From Bacilliculturomica massiliensis (GTDB taxonomy: Bacteria; Bacillota; Clostridia; Peptostreptococcales; Anaerovoracaceae), in the NCBI RefSeq assembly GCF_900605495.1, contig NZ_LR027602.1, forward strand, positions 124,001 through 188,000: a DNA stretch of 64,000 bases, given 5' to 3'. Positions 1 to 7,949 of this stretch are shown here, in pieces. Under the pieces are notes generated by a model. It searched no databases and was not told where the DNA came from. It saw nothing but the letters and a program-made list of their open reading frames with translations. The position numbers and the translations under genes are program-made. Each line of letters opens with the position of its first letter. The first letter of the stretch is position 1.

Positions 1-595
1 TTATGACGGGCTGGCGCCCTATATCGACGCGGAAACGCTGCGGGTGCATCACGATGTATTATACAAACGCTACGTGGATAAACTGAATACGGCCCTTGAA
101 AAATACCCGGACTATTATTGTTACTCTCTGGAAGAGCTCATACTTGGCAGTGCATGGCTGCCTGCGCCGATCTCAGAGACAGTGCACGATCAGGCCGGCG
201 GCGCGTTCAACCACCAGTTTTATTTCAACACCATGGATCCTGCGCCCAACGACTTGCCCAAAGGCGGCCTGAAGTCGGCCATCGACGGCACTTTCGGCAG
301 TTTTAATGAGTTCAGGAAAGCGTTTAAAGAAAAAGGAATGGAGGTTTTCGGATCGGGATGGACCTGGCTTTGCATGGATCCCCGCGGCGGTCTGAAAATC
401 ATCAATACGGCCAATCAGGACACACCCTTCGGCGTGGGACTGCATCCGATCATCTGCGCCGATATATGGGAACACGCTTATTTTCTTCAATACAAGGCGG
501 CCAGAGATCAATACCTTGAAGCCTGGTTTGAGGTTGCTGACTGGAAGAAAGCAGGGAAGACCTACGATGAGCTCAGCCGCTGCTTCCAAGCGTAA
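1..595 (+). CDS. Superoxide dismutase, Fe/Mn family (5' partial)
   Basis: This gene enters from the left edge; the reading frame is open from base 2 and reads YDGLAPYIDAETLRVHHD, the family's normal N-terminus, so only a few residues are missing. The enzyme dismutates superoxide to peroxide and oxygen in the cytoplasm. The metal-site signature DIWEHAYFLQY lies near the C-terminus, followed by the usual YLEAWFEVADW. The internal GTG at 44 is not the true start. Fe versus Mn preference cannot be decided from the sequence. In an anaerobe this is an oxidative-stress defence. The gene ends 20 bases before the convergent small gene at 615-764. Confidence 0.95.
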   Translation, partial: YDGLAPYIDAETLRVHHDVLYKRYVDKLNTALEKYPDYYCYSLEELILGSAWLPAPISETVHDQAGGAFNHQFYFNTMDPAPNDLPKGGLKSAIDGTFGSFNEFRKAFKEKGMEVFGSGWTWLCMDPRGGLKIINTANQDTPFGVGLHPIICADIWEHAYFLQYKAARDQYLEAWFEVADWKKAGKTYDELSRCFQA

Positions 596-614
596 GAACA
601 GAAATCTTGCTGCT

Positions 615-764
615 TCAGCTATGCTTAAAATGCTCTACGACCTGTTTCAGTTCGCCCAGTGTGGAGATCTCTACTCCCGACTCGTTCAGACGGTCCTGGA
701 TGGTCTTGGGCAGCGACAGATAATAATCGCGAAGTTCGATTTTATCAAAGTAGTAGCTCGGCAT
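615..764 (-). CDS. Small protein of unknown function, 49 aa
   Basis: The product starts MPSYYFDKIELRDYYLSLP and is mixed-charge and soluble, with no membrane segment. The ATG at 764 is preceded by AAAGGAGG at a good distance. The same frame stays open upstream to 944, but that extension has no ribosome site and reads like non-coding sequence, so the short start is preferred. The ITS/LGELKQVVEHF part looks like a compact helical protein. I do not recognise a family. It converges on the superoxide dismutase gene. Confidence 0.6.
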   Translation of the reverse strand: MPSYYFDKIELRDYYLSLPKTIQDRLNESGVEISTLGELKQVVEHFKHS

Positions 765-1016
765 GGCGTCGCCTCCTTTCCTGATTTGTTTCTTTGCAGA
801 AAATACTTTTCCAAAGGAAACAGCTTTACAGTTAGTATATCCAGCATGCAGCCCAATATGTGACAGAGTATTCCGCAGCGTCGCTGCGCAAACTATCTGC
901 GGGGCTAATTTTTCAGCGAAAAGCAAGCGGCATGCAGTGCGCAAAGAGTGAGATCCGGCGGGGCTTAGCCCAGCGGCTGGAGAAGCTCGGCGGCTTGTAG
1001 AAACGGAGGGAAACGT

Positions 1017-1331
1017 ATGGATATGGGAGATCTAACATCGAGACAGATCGGAGAGATCATGGCCGGCGGCCTGTTGAGAGCAGAGGAAGCTCTGATGAAC
1101 GGAGGAAGTCCACACGGAGCGGGCACGGCGACCGGCGGAGCTTCTGCCGGAGGCGGCATGATGTTCGGCGGCCGCACCGCGAGTCAAAATCAGCTGGCTG
1201 CTATGGGGAAGGCAGCCATAGCAGGGATAAGCGAAGCGGACAAAGGGACGATCCCATCTACGATCAAAAATCAAAATCTGGGACACAATTCTAAAATAGT
1301 CGGACTGGGACCCAATACGAAGCAGAAGTGA
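1017..1331 (+). CDS. Hypothetical Gly/Ala-rich protein, 104 aa
   Basis: The ATG at 1017 follows a reasonable ribosome site (ACGGAGGG). The first 30 residues are a charged helix-forming stretch (DLTSRQIGEIMAGGLLRAEEAL). The middle is low-complexity Gly/Ala (GGASAGGGMMFGG) and the tail is polar. No signal peptide or known domain is visible. Function unknown. It stands alone between the small gene at 615-764 and a gene-poor stretch. Confidence 0.5.
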   Translation: MDMGDLTSRQIGEIMAGGLLRAEEALMNGGSPHGAGTATGGASAGGGMMFGGRTASQNQLAAMGKAAIAGISEADKGTIPSTIKNQNLGHNSKIVGLGPNTKQK

Positions 1332-1635
1332 ACGCCTCAGGGCTGTTGATGCTCGAAAGACAGGGGATATCAGACAGCGCCCATTGGTTCAATGGGAGAA
1401 GTAATATCGAAGCAAGCGGCATAGTCAATTTTGGCTATGCCGTTTTGCGTTTCGCTGGTATTCGGCAGTTCAACCACACCGATACAGTTGAAGATGTTTT
1501 ATGCTATCCCTTGGCAGGTGTAAAGGCTGATTGACAAATTGCCAACAGCAGTTGGTTGCCTTTCTATCCTTGCATTTGCTATTATTTTGGTGTTGAAGTG
1601 ATAAACATGGAGCAAATACATAAGGAGGCGGTGCA
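1332..1635. other. Gene-poor stretch with a possible membrane-protein remnant
   Basis: No complete gene is seen. At about 1533-1601 one plus-strand frame reads a short hydrophobic helix (PTAVGCLSILAFAIILVLK) ending in TGA, without a start or ribosome site. This could be the decayed C-terminus of a small membrane protein. The rest shows no motif I recognise. Confidence 0.3.
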
Positions 1636-1998
1636 ATGAATTTTAATGAAAGGTTATTAGAACTAAGAAAGTCGAAAGGGTTGTCGCAGGATGAACTGGG
1701 GGAAAGGCTGGGCGTTTCTCGTCAAACAGTTTCAAAATGGGAGTTGGCTCAAAGTTATCCCGATTTTCAGAGGTTAGTGCTGTTGAGCGACTACTTTGGT
1801 CTAACGCTTGATGAACTTGTTAAGGGAATCAATGTACAGGAAGTAAGAGATAAAAATTTAGCGGACGAGCACATTACGGAAATTTATGACGATATTAAAA
1901 ATGCGAAATCAGTAGTCAGCACTATTTTTAACGGACTCGCTATATTTGGCGGTATCAGCATAGTAATATTATTCGTGATCATCTTTGTCTTGAGATGA
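1636..1998 (+). CDS. XRE-family transcriptional regulator with C-terminal membrane segment
   Basis: The N-terminal 60 residues are a classic HTH_3 domain (RLLELRKSKGLSQDELGERL, then SRQTVSKWE), the DNA-binding helix-turn-helix. A short linker follows, then one hydrophobic segment near residues 98-119 (FNGLAIFGGISIVILFVIIF), so the repressor is probably tethered to the membrane. The start ATG has AAGGAGG upstream. This small HTH-plus-transmembrane layout is common in Firmicutes, often next to membrane-stress or transport genes. The partner gene here may have been lost (see the remnant just upstream). A strong terminator follows. Confidence 0.85.
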   Translation: MNFNERLLELRKSKGLSQDELGERLGVSRQTVSKWELAQSYPDFQRLVLLSDYFGLTLDELVKGINVQEVRDKNLADEHITEIYDDIKNAKSVVSTIFNGLAIFGGISIVILFVIIFVLR

Positions 1999-2012
1999 TG
2001 ATGGATCAATGC

Positions 2013-2053
2013 AAAAGACGGGCTGTCAGCTTGCCGCCGGCAGTCCGTCTTTT
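2013..2053 (+). terminator. Terminator after the XRE gene
   Basis: AAAAGACGG pairs with CCGTCTTTT around a smaller inner stem, ending in a T run. It may work in both directions and also end the oleate hydratase transcript. Confidence 0.7.
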
Positions 2054-2166
2054 GATGTGCATTACATTCCGATCAAAAGCTGTCCGATCATACTTCCTTA
2101 TTGGGTGTCAGCCTTGGTGCGCCGTCCTTTTTCATACGGAAGATCTGGATCTTTTCAGATCGGCAT

Positions 2167-3873
2167 TTAACGATACATGGTGTGAAGGGCCTTCAGCAAG
2201 ACCTTCGGGTCCTTGCGGTAAGGCGTGACCGGACAGATCTCCTTCGTGATGCCGAACAGGGTGTAGACCGCAATCCGAGCGGCCCGCACGGAATATTCCT
2301 CTGTAAAGACCATATCTTCGGGGATCTCAACAAACTGACTCACCATGGCGAAATTGGTGCTTCCCTCGGGCACTACCTGCGGACGGTCTTTCATAGCTCT
2401 CGGCATAAATTGTGCATCCACATAAGGCATGAAGCAGGGGATTACGTTTATCACATCCTCGCGGATCTCGTCCCAGCGGTCCTCCCAGTGCATCTGACAG
2501 ATCCACTCATAGAGAATTTCCTCGCCTGTGCAATCGCGCATGGGCTTTTTTACGTAGTCGCCGGGGCGGTCGGTATAGAGAGCATAACCCCAGAATATGG
2601 TGGTATCTGCATCCTGAGTCTTGAAGTGAGGCTGAGCGGCCACCACGGTGCTCATGAGCCAATTGGAATCCTTCAGCGTCATCAGGGCGCCGCTGCCTGG
2701 GATGTTTCCGGAAAATTCTTCGATCATCTTGAGCAGTTTGTCTCCGCGGCAGGTGACTGTGAAGCTCTGCCAGTTGCTGAGCTCCGCGTCTCCGAAGAAG
2801 GGCTCCGGGTTCCCCAGACCAGGTTTTTTGGCTGCGATCTTTGCCCACAGTTCACCGGAAATAGGACGCTGTTCGGGCGCGGGGGCCGGAGTATTCCAGT
2901 CTCCCAGCGTGGCGCTGTCCGTCATGCAGGCATTGGTCATAATGCACACGTCGCTGGAGCGGAGCCTGATCTCAGTGCCGTCGGAGAGGACCAGGGTGTT
3001 GACCGTGATCCCGTTTCCCTCGTCGAAGAACATGTCAGTGACTGTGGTATTTGTATGGAACGTCACGCCTTTCTTTTCCAGCCAGGTCTTCAGGGGCAGG
3101 ATCACGCTTTCATACTGATTGAAGCGGGTACGCGTAACGCCCTCCAGTGTCTGGATCCGGGAAAACTCCAGGATCATACGGTTCATGTAGCGCCGCAGCT
3201 CAAAGAGACTGCTCCATTTCTGGAAGGCAAAGGTCGTCTGCCACATATACCAGAAATGCGTTTCGAAGAAATGGGGGCCGAACCAGTCGGTGATCTTCAG
3301 ATTGTCCAGCTTTTCCTCCGGCGTAGCCAGAAGCTTCAGCAGGGCAAGACGGTCCTCGTTATTGAATTTCATGTGATAGACATCCAGTTTCCGACCGTTG
3401 CGATCCACTACGCGGGCCTTGGCACAGGTGGGATGGGCATGGTCGAAATCCAGGATCTCCTCCGTTACGCTGCAGTTGGGCCGTTCCAGTGAGGGGATGG
3501 AGGAAAACAGCTCCCAGAAGTTTTCATACGTCTCCTCGTTGAGCATGCGTCCTCCCCGGCAGACGAAGCCGTCCTGCGGAGTCCCGGAGCCGTCGTTGCT
3601 GCCGCCGAGCACGGGCATGCCTTCGTATACGATAATATTTTCTCCGTTAAAATTGGCGTCTCTGATGAGATAAGCTGCTGCGGCCAGCGTGGCCAGGCCG
3701 CCGCCCACCATATAAGCTTTGGTGTCGCCGTAATCCCGCGAGCGGATCTCTTCTTCATTGGCCTGCAAAACTGCGGCCTTCCTGGTTTGGGCCGCCCGAT
3801 TCAACAGATACGCCGCGCCCGCCGCTGCCGTACCCGCCGCCAGCGCGGCGCCGATTTTTTTCTTCTTATCCAT
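2167..3873 (-). CDS. ohyA: Oleate hydratase (MCRA family, FAD-dependent)
   Basis: The product (568 aa) belongs to the 67-kDa myosin-cross-reactive antigen / oleate hydratase family, which adds water to the cis-9 double bond of unsaturated fatty acids to give 10-hydroxy acids. Visible family blocks are the dinucleotide fold AYMVGGGLATLAAAAYL, then GMPVLGGSNDGSG and RGGRMLNEETYENFWELF. I start at the ATG at 3873, which has AAGAGAGGAAG upstream. The longer frame from 3945 lacks a site. Odd point: residues 1-30 hold a lysine cluster and an Ala-rich hydrophobic helix before the FAD fold, which suggests membrane attachment. It is monocistronic with its own promoter. Confidence 0.93.
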   Translation of the reverse strand: MDKKKKIGAALAAGTAAAGAAYLLNRAAQTRKAAVLQANEEEIRSRDYGDTKAYMVGGGLATLAAAAYLIRDANFNGENIIVYEGMPVLGGSNDGSGTPQDGFVCRGGRMLNEETYENFWELFSSIPSLERPNCSVTEEILDFDHAHPTCAKARVVDRNGRKLDVYHMKFNNEDRLALLKLLATPEEKLDNLKITDWFGPHFFETHFWYMWQTTFAFQKWSSLFELRRYMNRMILEFSRIQTLEGVTRTRFNQYESVILPLKTWLEKKGVTFHTNTTVTDMFFDEGNGITVNTLVLSDGTEIRLRSSDVCIMTNACMTDSATLGDWNTPAPAPEQRPISGELWAKIAAKKPGLGNPEPFFGDAELSNWQSFTVTCRGDKLLKMIEEFSGNIPGSGALMTLKDSNWLMSTVVAAQPHFKTQDADTTIFWGYALYTDRPGDYVKKPMRDCTGEEILYEWICQMHWEDRWDEIREDVINVIPCFMPYVDAQFMPRAMKDRPQVVPEGSTNFAMVSQFVEIPEDMVFTEEYSVRAARIAVYTLFGITKEICPVTPYRKDPKVLLKALHTMYR

Positions 3874-3935
3874 ACGTCTTCCTCTCTCTTCTTTTTCGCC
3901 TGACTCTGTGTTCCCGCAGACGATCTGCTGATAAA

Positions 3936-3964
3936 ATTGTATCACAGCAGAGAGGATCCGTCGA
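3936..3964 (-). promoter_or_regulatory. Promoter of the oleate hydratase gene
   Basis: On the minus strand TCGACG, a 17-base spacer, then TACAAT. It lies about 60 bases upstream of the chosen start codon. Confidence 0.5.
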
Positions 3965-4089
3965 CTGTTTTATTCAGTTTTGGAGTCTGCGTGCCGGAGA
4001 GACGGAAACTGACAGGATTCGATCGGGCCGCCAACGGCGTACGGCGCGCGGCTGTGGGAACCGTACGAAATGCTTTGCAGAGGAGGGGA

Positions 4090-5028
4090 TCAGCAGTATT
4101 TGGCCATAAACTCGTCCGCCTTTTGGATCAGCGCATAAGCCTGCCCTTCAGTCTCCTTATACTCCAGTTGTTTTTCGTCCCACATTTTCTGCAGGGCTTC
4201 CATGCCGTTTTCCCTCATAAAAGCTTTCAGCCTGTCCATGTCGGGAGGGATGCAGACAAAATCGATCAGCCGAAAGACCATGGTATTCAGCGCGTCGTGC
4301 AGTTCGCGGCCTTCCACCAATGCAGAGGGGGAACCGGCAGTCGGCAGCCGCATCATGCGTTCCATTCGCTGCACTTCAAAGATCAACATGGTCTTCGACT
4401 GTCGAAATACCGATTCGGCGGCGGCGAATCGGGCCAGCAGGTATGTTTCAGAGTCCGTACCGTCTACAGGGAGCGTACTTCTGACATCGATGTTGTGGAT
4501 CATGTAGGGGGCCGGAAATTCCTGCACTGTGCCGGGTTCTTCGTCGTCCGTATGAACAATGGGCACCTTCCTGTTGTAGCCCGGCGGCGTGTTGCCTTTG
4601 AGCAGCTCAACTTTATCGTCGGCCAGCCGAAAACGATAATTGAGCATGTCGATGATCTCTGTGGTCTTCCGGTTGAGAATGTCCAGATTGTCGTCCACCC
4701 GTTCAAAACGCTCGCCGATCTGGTCAAAGCGCTTGTCGATCTTGGCAAATCTGGTCTCCATACGCCGGAAATTCTTTTCCGTTTCCTTCTTGAAAGCCGC
4801 CAGACCTGTCTCCAGGGCGTCCACTCGTCCTTCCAGACAGTCCACGCGCTGTTCCAGGTGCTCTATGCGCTCTTCCAGACGAACCATGCGCTCATCCAGT
4901 TGCACCATGCGCTGTTCCAGGTGCTCCAGCCGCTGCCCGATCTCCTCCAGCCTGCCGCAGATGGCATCCATACCGGTCAGCAGATCGGCCTTGAGCTCAA
5001 TGAACATCTCCTTAAATTCCTGATCCAT
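4090..5028 (-). CDS. Coiled-coil protein of unknown function
   Basis: The product (about 312 aa) has a long heptad-repeat region from roughly residue 10 to 150 (LEERIEHLEQRVDCLEGRV and similar), which must form an extended coiled coil. The C-terminal half is globular, with no motif I can name. No signal peptide or membrane segment is seen, so it is probably cytoplasmic. The AGGAGG site sits one base before the ATG at 5034 but seven bases before the ATG at 5028, so the second start is preferred. The leader carries a promoter followed at once by a terminator-like hairpin. Confidence 0.75.
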   Translation of the reverse strand: MDQEFKEMFIELKADLLTGMDAICGRLEEIGQRLEHLEQRMVQLDERMVRLEERIEHLEQRVDCLEGRVDALETGLAAFKKETEKNFRRMETRFAKIDKRFDQIGERFERVDDNLDILNRKTTEIIDMLNYRFRLADDKVELLKGNTPPGYNRKVPIVHTDDEEPGTVQEFPAPYMIHNIDVRSTLPVDGTDSETYLLARFAAAESVFRQSKTMLIFEVQRMERMMRLPTAGSPSALVEGRELHDALNTMVFRLIDFVCIPPDMDRLKAFMRENGMEALQKMWDEKQLEYKETEGQAYALIQKADEFMAKYC

Positions 5029-5094
5029 TTTCATTCCTCCTCTCGTATTCCCTTAATTTTAATAATATGGGAATAAATATATAGAAAAAGGTAT

Positions 5095-5127
5095 AAAAAA
5101 AGAGATCGCCTTGTTGCGGTCTCTTTT
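5095..5127 (-). terminator. Terminator-like hairpin in the leader of the coiled-coil gene
   Basis: On the minus strand a 12-bp stem (AAAAGAGACCGC with GCGATCTCTTTT, one G-U pair), a 6-base loop, then a run of seven T. It lies between the promoter at 5134-5163 and the start codon, so it is either an attenuator or a 5' stabilising hairpin. Confidence 0.65.
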
Positions 5128-5133
5128 GATCCA

Positions 5134-5163
5134 ATTTTACCATAATTTAACACGATAAGTCAA
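5134..5163 (-). promoter_or_regulatory. Promoter of the coiled-coil gene
   Basis: On the minus strand TTGACT, an 18-base spacer, TAAAAT. Predicted transcription start is near 5127, at the foot of the hairpin. Confidence 0.55.
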
Positions 5164-5203
5164 GGGTTTTCGAAAAATAAACGAAAAGAATAATAGAAAA
5201 CCT

Positions 5204-5233
5204 TCGACAGGCGCAGGGAACAGACGGTATAAT
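5204..5233 (+). promoter_or_regulatory. Promoter of the PhzF-family gene
   Basis: A perfect TATAAT at 5228-5233 with a TCGACA -35-like hexamer 18 bases upstream. The leader to the start codon is about 100 bases. Confidence 0.5.
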
Positions 5234-5335
5234 TTAAAAGGAGAATTCGCCGCGTTTGAAAACACATGGACATGCGGGAAGGGAGCGGAGAGCGGCCGGC
5301 GGATCGATTATTGTGAAATGGAGGCGGACAGGCAT

Positions 5336-6235
5336 ATGAAATTTTATATTGTAGATGCATTTACCGAGACCCTGTTTGGTGGAAATCCGGCGGGAGTGGT
5401 CATACTAAGTGAGGGAGCCGGTTTTCCGGAGGATGAGACGATGCGGAAGACGGCGGCGGAGCTGCGGTATTCGGAGACGGCGTTTATCCGCCGAACGGGA
5501 GAACGGGAGTTTAATATCCGTTATTTTACACCGGCAGCGGAGGTGGACCTCTGCGGCCACGCCACGGTGGGTTCGTTCTGTGCGCTGGCAGACGCGGGCA
5601 TTGTAACGCCCGGTTCAACGTATATTAACGATACGCTGGCTGGACGCCTGCAGATCGAGGTGGGCAGCGGTTCGGTTCTCATGGAGATGGGAAAGCCGGA
5701 GTCTCTGGGATCTATGAAAAACGCCGATGACGTGGAGGAGCTGTACCGGATCATGGGGATCTCCGCTGCGGGCCAGGGGATCGTCGCCGGGGAAAAGAAG
5801 CCGGGGGAGATCCTGCTGCCGGAGCTGGTGTCCACAGGACTTCCGGATATTATGATGCCGGTGGCGGATCAGGCGGCGCTGTCAGCCATCAAACCGGACT
5901 TTCCGGCTTTATCGGCGCTGTCGGAGCGCTATCAGGTGACGGGCGTTCACGCGTTTACCGTAAACGCGGAGGACGGAGCGGTCCACTGCAGGAATTTTGC
6001 GCCGCTCTACGATATCGACGAGGAGGCCGCCACCGGCACGTCAAACGGCGCGCTTACTTATTATTTGTATAAGTACGGTCTCATCGCTGAAGACGCTGAG
6101 AATGTTTTTGTTCAGGGCGAAGCCATGGACCGTCCTTCCCGCATAACCAGCCGGCTGTCCGTCAACGGCGGCGCTGTGAGGATCCAGGTGGGCGGCAGCG
6201 CAAAGGTCCTGGCCAGGGGCGAAATATTTTTATAA
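5336..6235 (+). CDS. PhzF-family isomerase/epimerase-like protein
   Basis: The product (299 aa) matches the PhzF / YddE family: MKFYIVDAFTETLFGGNPAG at the N-terminus with the conserved early Glu (RYSETAFI), FTPAAEVDLCGHAT in the first lobe, and EAATGTSNGAL in the second. The fold is a two-lobed diaminopimelate-epimerase-like barrel. PhzF itself isomerises a phenazine precursor, but most members have unknown substrates, and no phenazine genes are nearby. The ATG at 5336 gives the family's normal start; an upstream ATG at 5318 adds six poorly conserved residues. Confidence 0.9.
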   Translation: MKFYIVDAFTETLFGGNPAGVVILSEGAGFPEDETMRKTAAELRYSETAFIRRTGEREFNIRYFTPAAEVDLCGHATVGSFCALADAGIVTPGSTYINDTLAGRLQIEVGSGSVLMEMGKPESLGSMKNADDVEELYRIMGISAAGQGIVAGEKKPGEILLPELVSTGLPDIMMPVADQAALSAIKPDFPALSALSERYQVTGVHAFTVNAEDGAVHCRNFAPLYDIDEEAATGTSNGALTYYLYKYGLIAEDAENVFVQGEAMDRPSRITSRLSVNGGAVRIQVGGSAKVLARGEIFL

Positions 6236-6282
6236 CACAGGAAATATCGTCCGTTGGTAGTTCCGAATGGTTCAAAAAGGTT

Positions 6283-6386
6283 GCCCTGTGAAAGTGGCCC
6301 CAGGGCGGATCATGTTTTCCCTGTGAAGTGAACCTGCATTATGAAGGCGAGCTCCCAGGGCGAATAAGGCTCCGAAGGAGGCTTTT
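6283..6386 (+). promoter_or_regulatory. Structured leader or 3' end between the PhzF gene and the sigma-54 activator
   Basis: Two consecutive hairpins share the 5' arm CCCTGTGAA: GCCCTG/CAGGGC at 6283-6306 and CCCTG/CAGGG at 6319-6360. A third stem (AAGGCTCC, loop GAA, GGAGGCTT; one mismatch) ends in TTTT at 6386. The last could end the PhzF transcript. All three together could form a regulatory leader for the gene at 6460. I do not recognise a known riboswitch. Confidence 0.35.
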
Positions 6387-6459
6387 ATATAAAGAGATCT
6401 CGCCGGCGGGCTGTGAGGCGCGAAGCAGCGGGGATCCAGTGTAAAAACGGAGGTCATGC

Positions 6460-7923
6460 ATGTTTTCTGTGGACGATCTGAAACTGAGCAGCGTGGATTA
6501 TATCGTCATTATCGACAAGGATTTTTCCGTGCTCTACAATGGGAGATACGTTGAGAAGTTACGTTTGGATCAGGTGCCGGAGCCCGAAAAGGGCTTTGAA
6601 GTCAAATCCTTTTTTGAGATGTATCCGGAGGTGGACCGGGAAAAGAGCTCCGTGGTGGAAACCATGGGCACAGGCAGGATGACGGTCCGCAAGTTTCAGA
6701 ATTTTACCGACTGCTGGGGAGGAAGCTACTGCGCTCACAATATCACCATTCCCATCGTGCATGACGGGGAGATCTGCGGTGTGGTGGAGCTGTCAAAGGA
6801 TGTGACTTCTCTGTCCTCCGCGGAGGAGGATCTGGAGCGGGCCACCCGCGCCTTCGACCTGGATGTGGAGGTGCTGCGCCGGGAGATGGAAGTGATCACC
6901 TTCGACAGCATCCTCACCGTCAGCGAGGAAATGAAAAATACGATCCGCAAGGCCAGGATCCTGGCCAGGCTGCCCAATCCCACCCTGATCTACGGACAGA
7001 CGGGAACGGGGAAGGAATTGTTTGCTCAGGCCATGATCCACGACAGCGGTCTGCCGAAGCAGAAGGTGGTCATCCAAAACTGCGCGGCTGTTCCGGAAGG
7101 CCTGATGGAATCCATCCTGTTCGGTACGGTGAAAGGCGCCTACACGGGCGCCGAGACCCAGAAGGGATTGTTTGAGCAGGCGGACGGAGGAGTTCTGTTT
7201 CTGGATGAGCTCAGTTCCATGCCGTATCACGTTCAGGGCCAGTTGCTGCGCGTACTGCAGGATGGAACGTATCGTCCTGTGGGAAGCGGGGCTGAGAAGC
7301 AGGCGGCGGTGAAGATCATCGGGGCTATGAATGTGGATCCCATACGGGCGATCGAGGAAAAAAAGCTGCGCAGCGATCTGTTCTACCGTTTTACCAGCAG
7401 TATGATCACATTGCCGTCTCTGAAGGAAAGGCGGGAAGATATTCCGTTTTATACCGAGCACTACATCAAACAGTATAACCGCGTGTACAACAGGAACGTA
7501 CAGGGACTGAGCGGGGAGCTGCAGGATTTTCTCCAGCGCTACGATTGGCCCGGAAATGTGCGGGAGCTGAAGCATCTGGTGGAATCCATGGTGAGTTTTT
7601 CAGGGAGAGAGGTCCTGACGATGAAGGACCTGCCGCCGTATATGCGAGAGAGCATGCGCATGGCGGAGGAATCGGCAGGGGATAGGACCTCTGCACTCCC
7701 CGGGCGTCCCATGAATCAGGAAGACCTGGTCTCCTGCGCGGTGGACTGCTTCCGCTCTCAGGAAAACCCGGACATCAACGGCTTTTTGAGAGAGACGGAA
7801 AAGCAGTGCATCCTGGAAGCGCTGCGGCGCACGGGGGGAAACAAAACCAGAGCGGCCGCCCTGTTGGGCCTGCCGCGGCCCACACTGATCTACCGAATGG
7901 AAAGTATGAACATCGAGGAATAG
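6460..7923 (+). CDS. Sigma-54-dependent activator, PAS-AAA+-Fis type (first of a tandem pair)
   Basis: The product (487 aa) activates RNA polymerase carrying sigma-54 by ATP hydrolysis. An N-terminal PAS-like sensor covers about residues 10-115, then a linker. The AAA+ domain has Walker A GQTGTGKE at 179-186, the sigma-54 contact loop GAYTGA at 225-230 and Walker B LFLDEL near 245-250. A Fis-type helix-turn-helix lies at the C-terminus (NKTRAAALLGLPRPTLIYRM). No response-regulator domain is present, so a small ligand bound by PAS is the likely signal. The next gene is a close paralogue 26 bases downstream. The nearest sigma-54 promoter is in front of the amidohydrolase operon. Confidence 0.95.
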   Translation: MFSVDDLKLSSVDYIVIIDKDFSVLYNGRYVEKLRLDQVPEPEKGFEVKSFFEMYPEVDREKSSVVETMGTGRMTVRKFQNFTDCWGGSYCAHNITIPIVHDGEICGVVELSKDVTSLSSAEEDLERATRAFDLDVEVLRREMEVITFDSILTVSEEMKNTIRKARILARLPNPTLIYGQTGTGKELFAQAMIHDSGLPKQKVVIQNCAAVPEGLMESILFGTVKGAYTGAETQKGLFEQADGGVLFLDELSSMPYHVQGQLLRVLQDGTYRPVGSGAEKQAAVKIIGAMNVDPIRAIEEKKLRSDLFYRFTSSMITLPSLKERREDIPFYTEHYIKQYNRVYNRNVQGLSGELQDFLQRYDWPGNVRELKHLVESMVSFSGREVLTMKDLPPYMRESMRMAEESAGDRTSALPGRPMNQEDLVSCAVDCFRSQENPDINGFLRETEKQCILEALRRTGGNKTRAAALLGLPRPTLIYRMESMNIEE

Positions 7924-7949
7924 ACAGCACTGACTGACGGAGGTAAAGG

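Noticed and set aside
1328-1534. 68-codon plus-strand ORF
   Set aside because: No ribosome site, no recognisable sequence, and it overlaps the end of the 1017-1331 gene out of frame.
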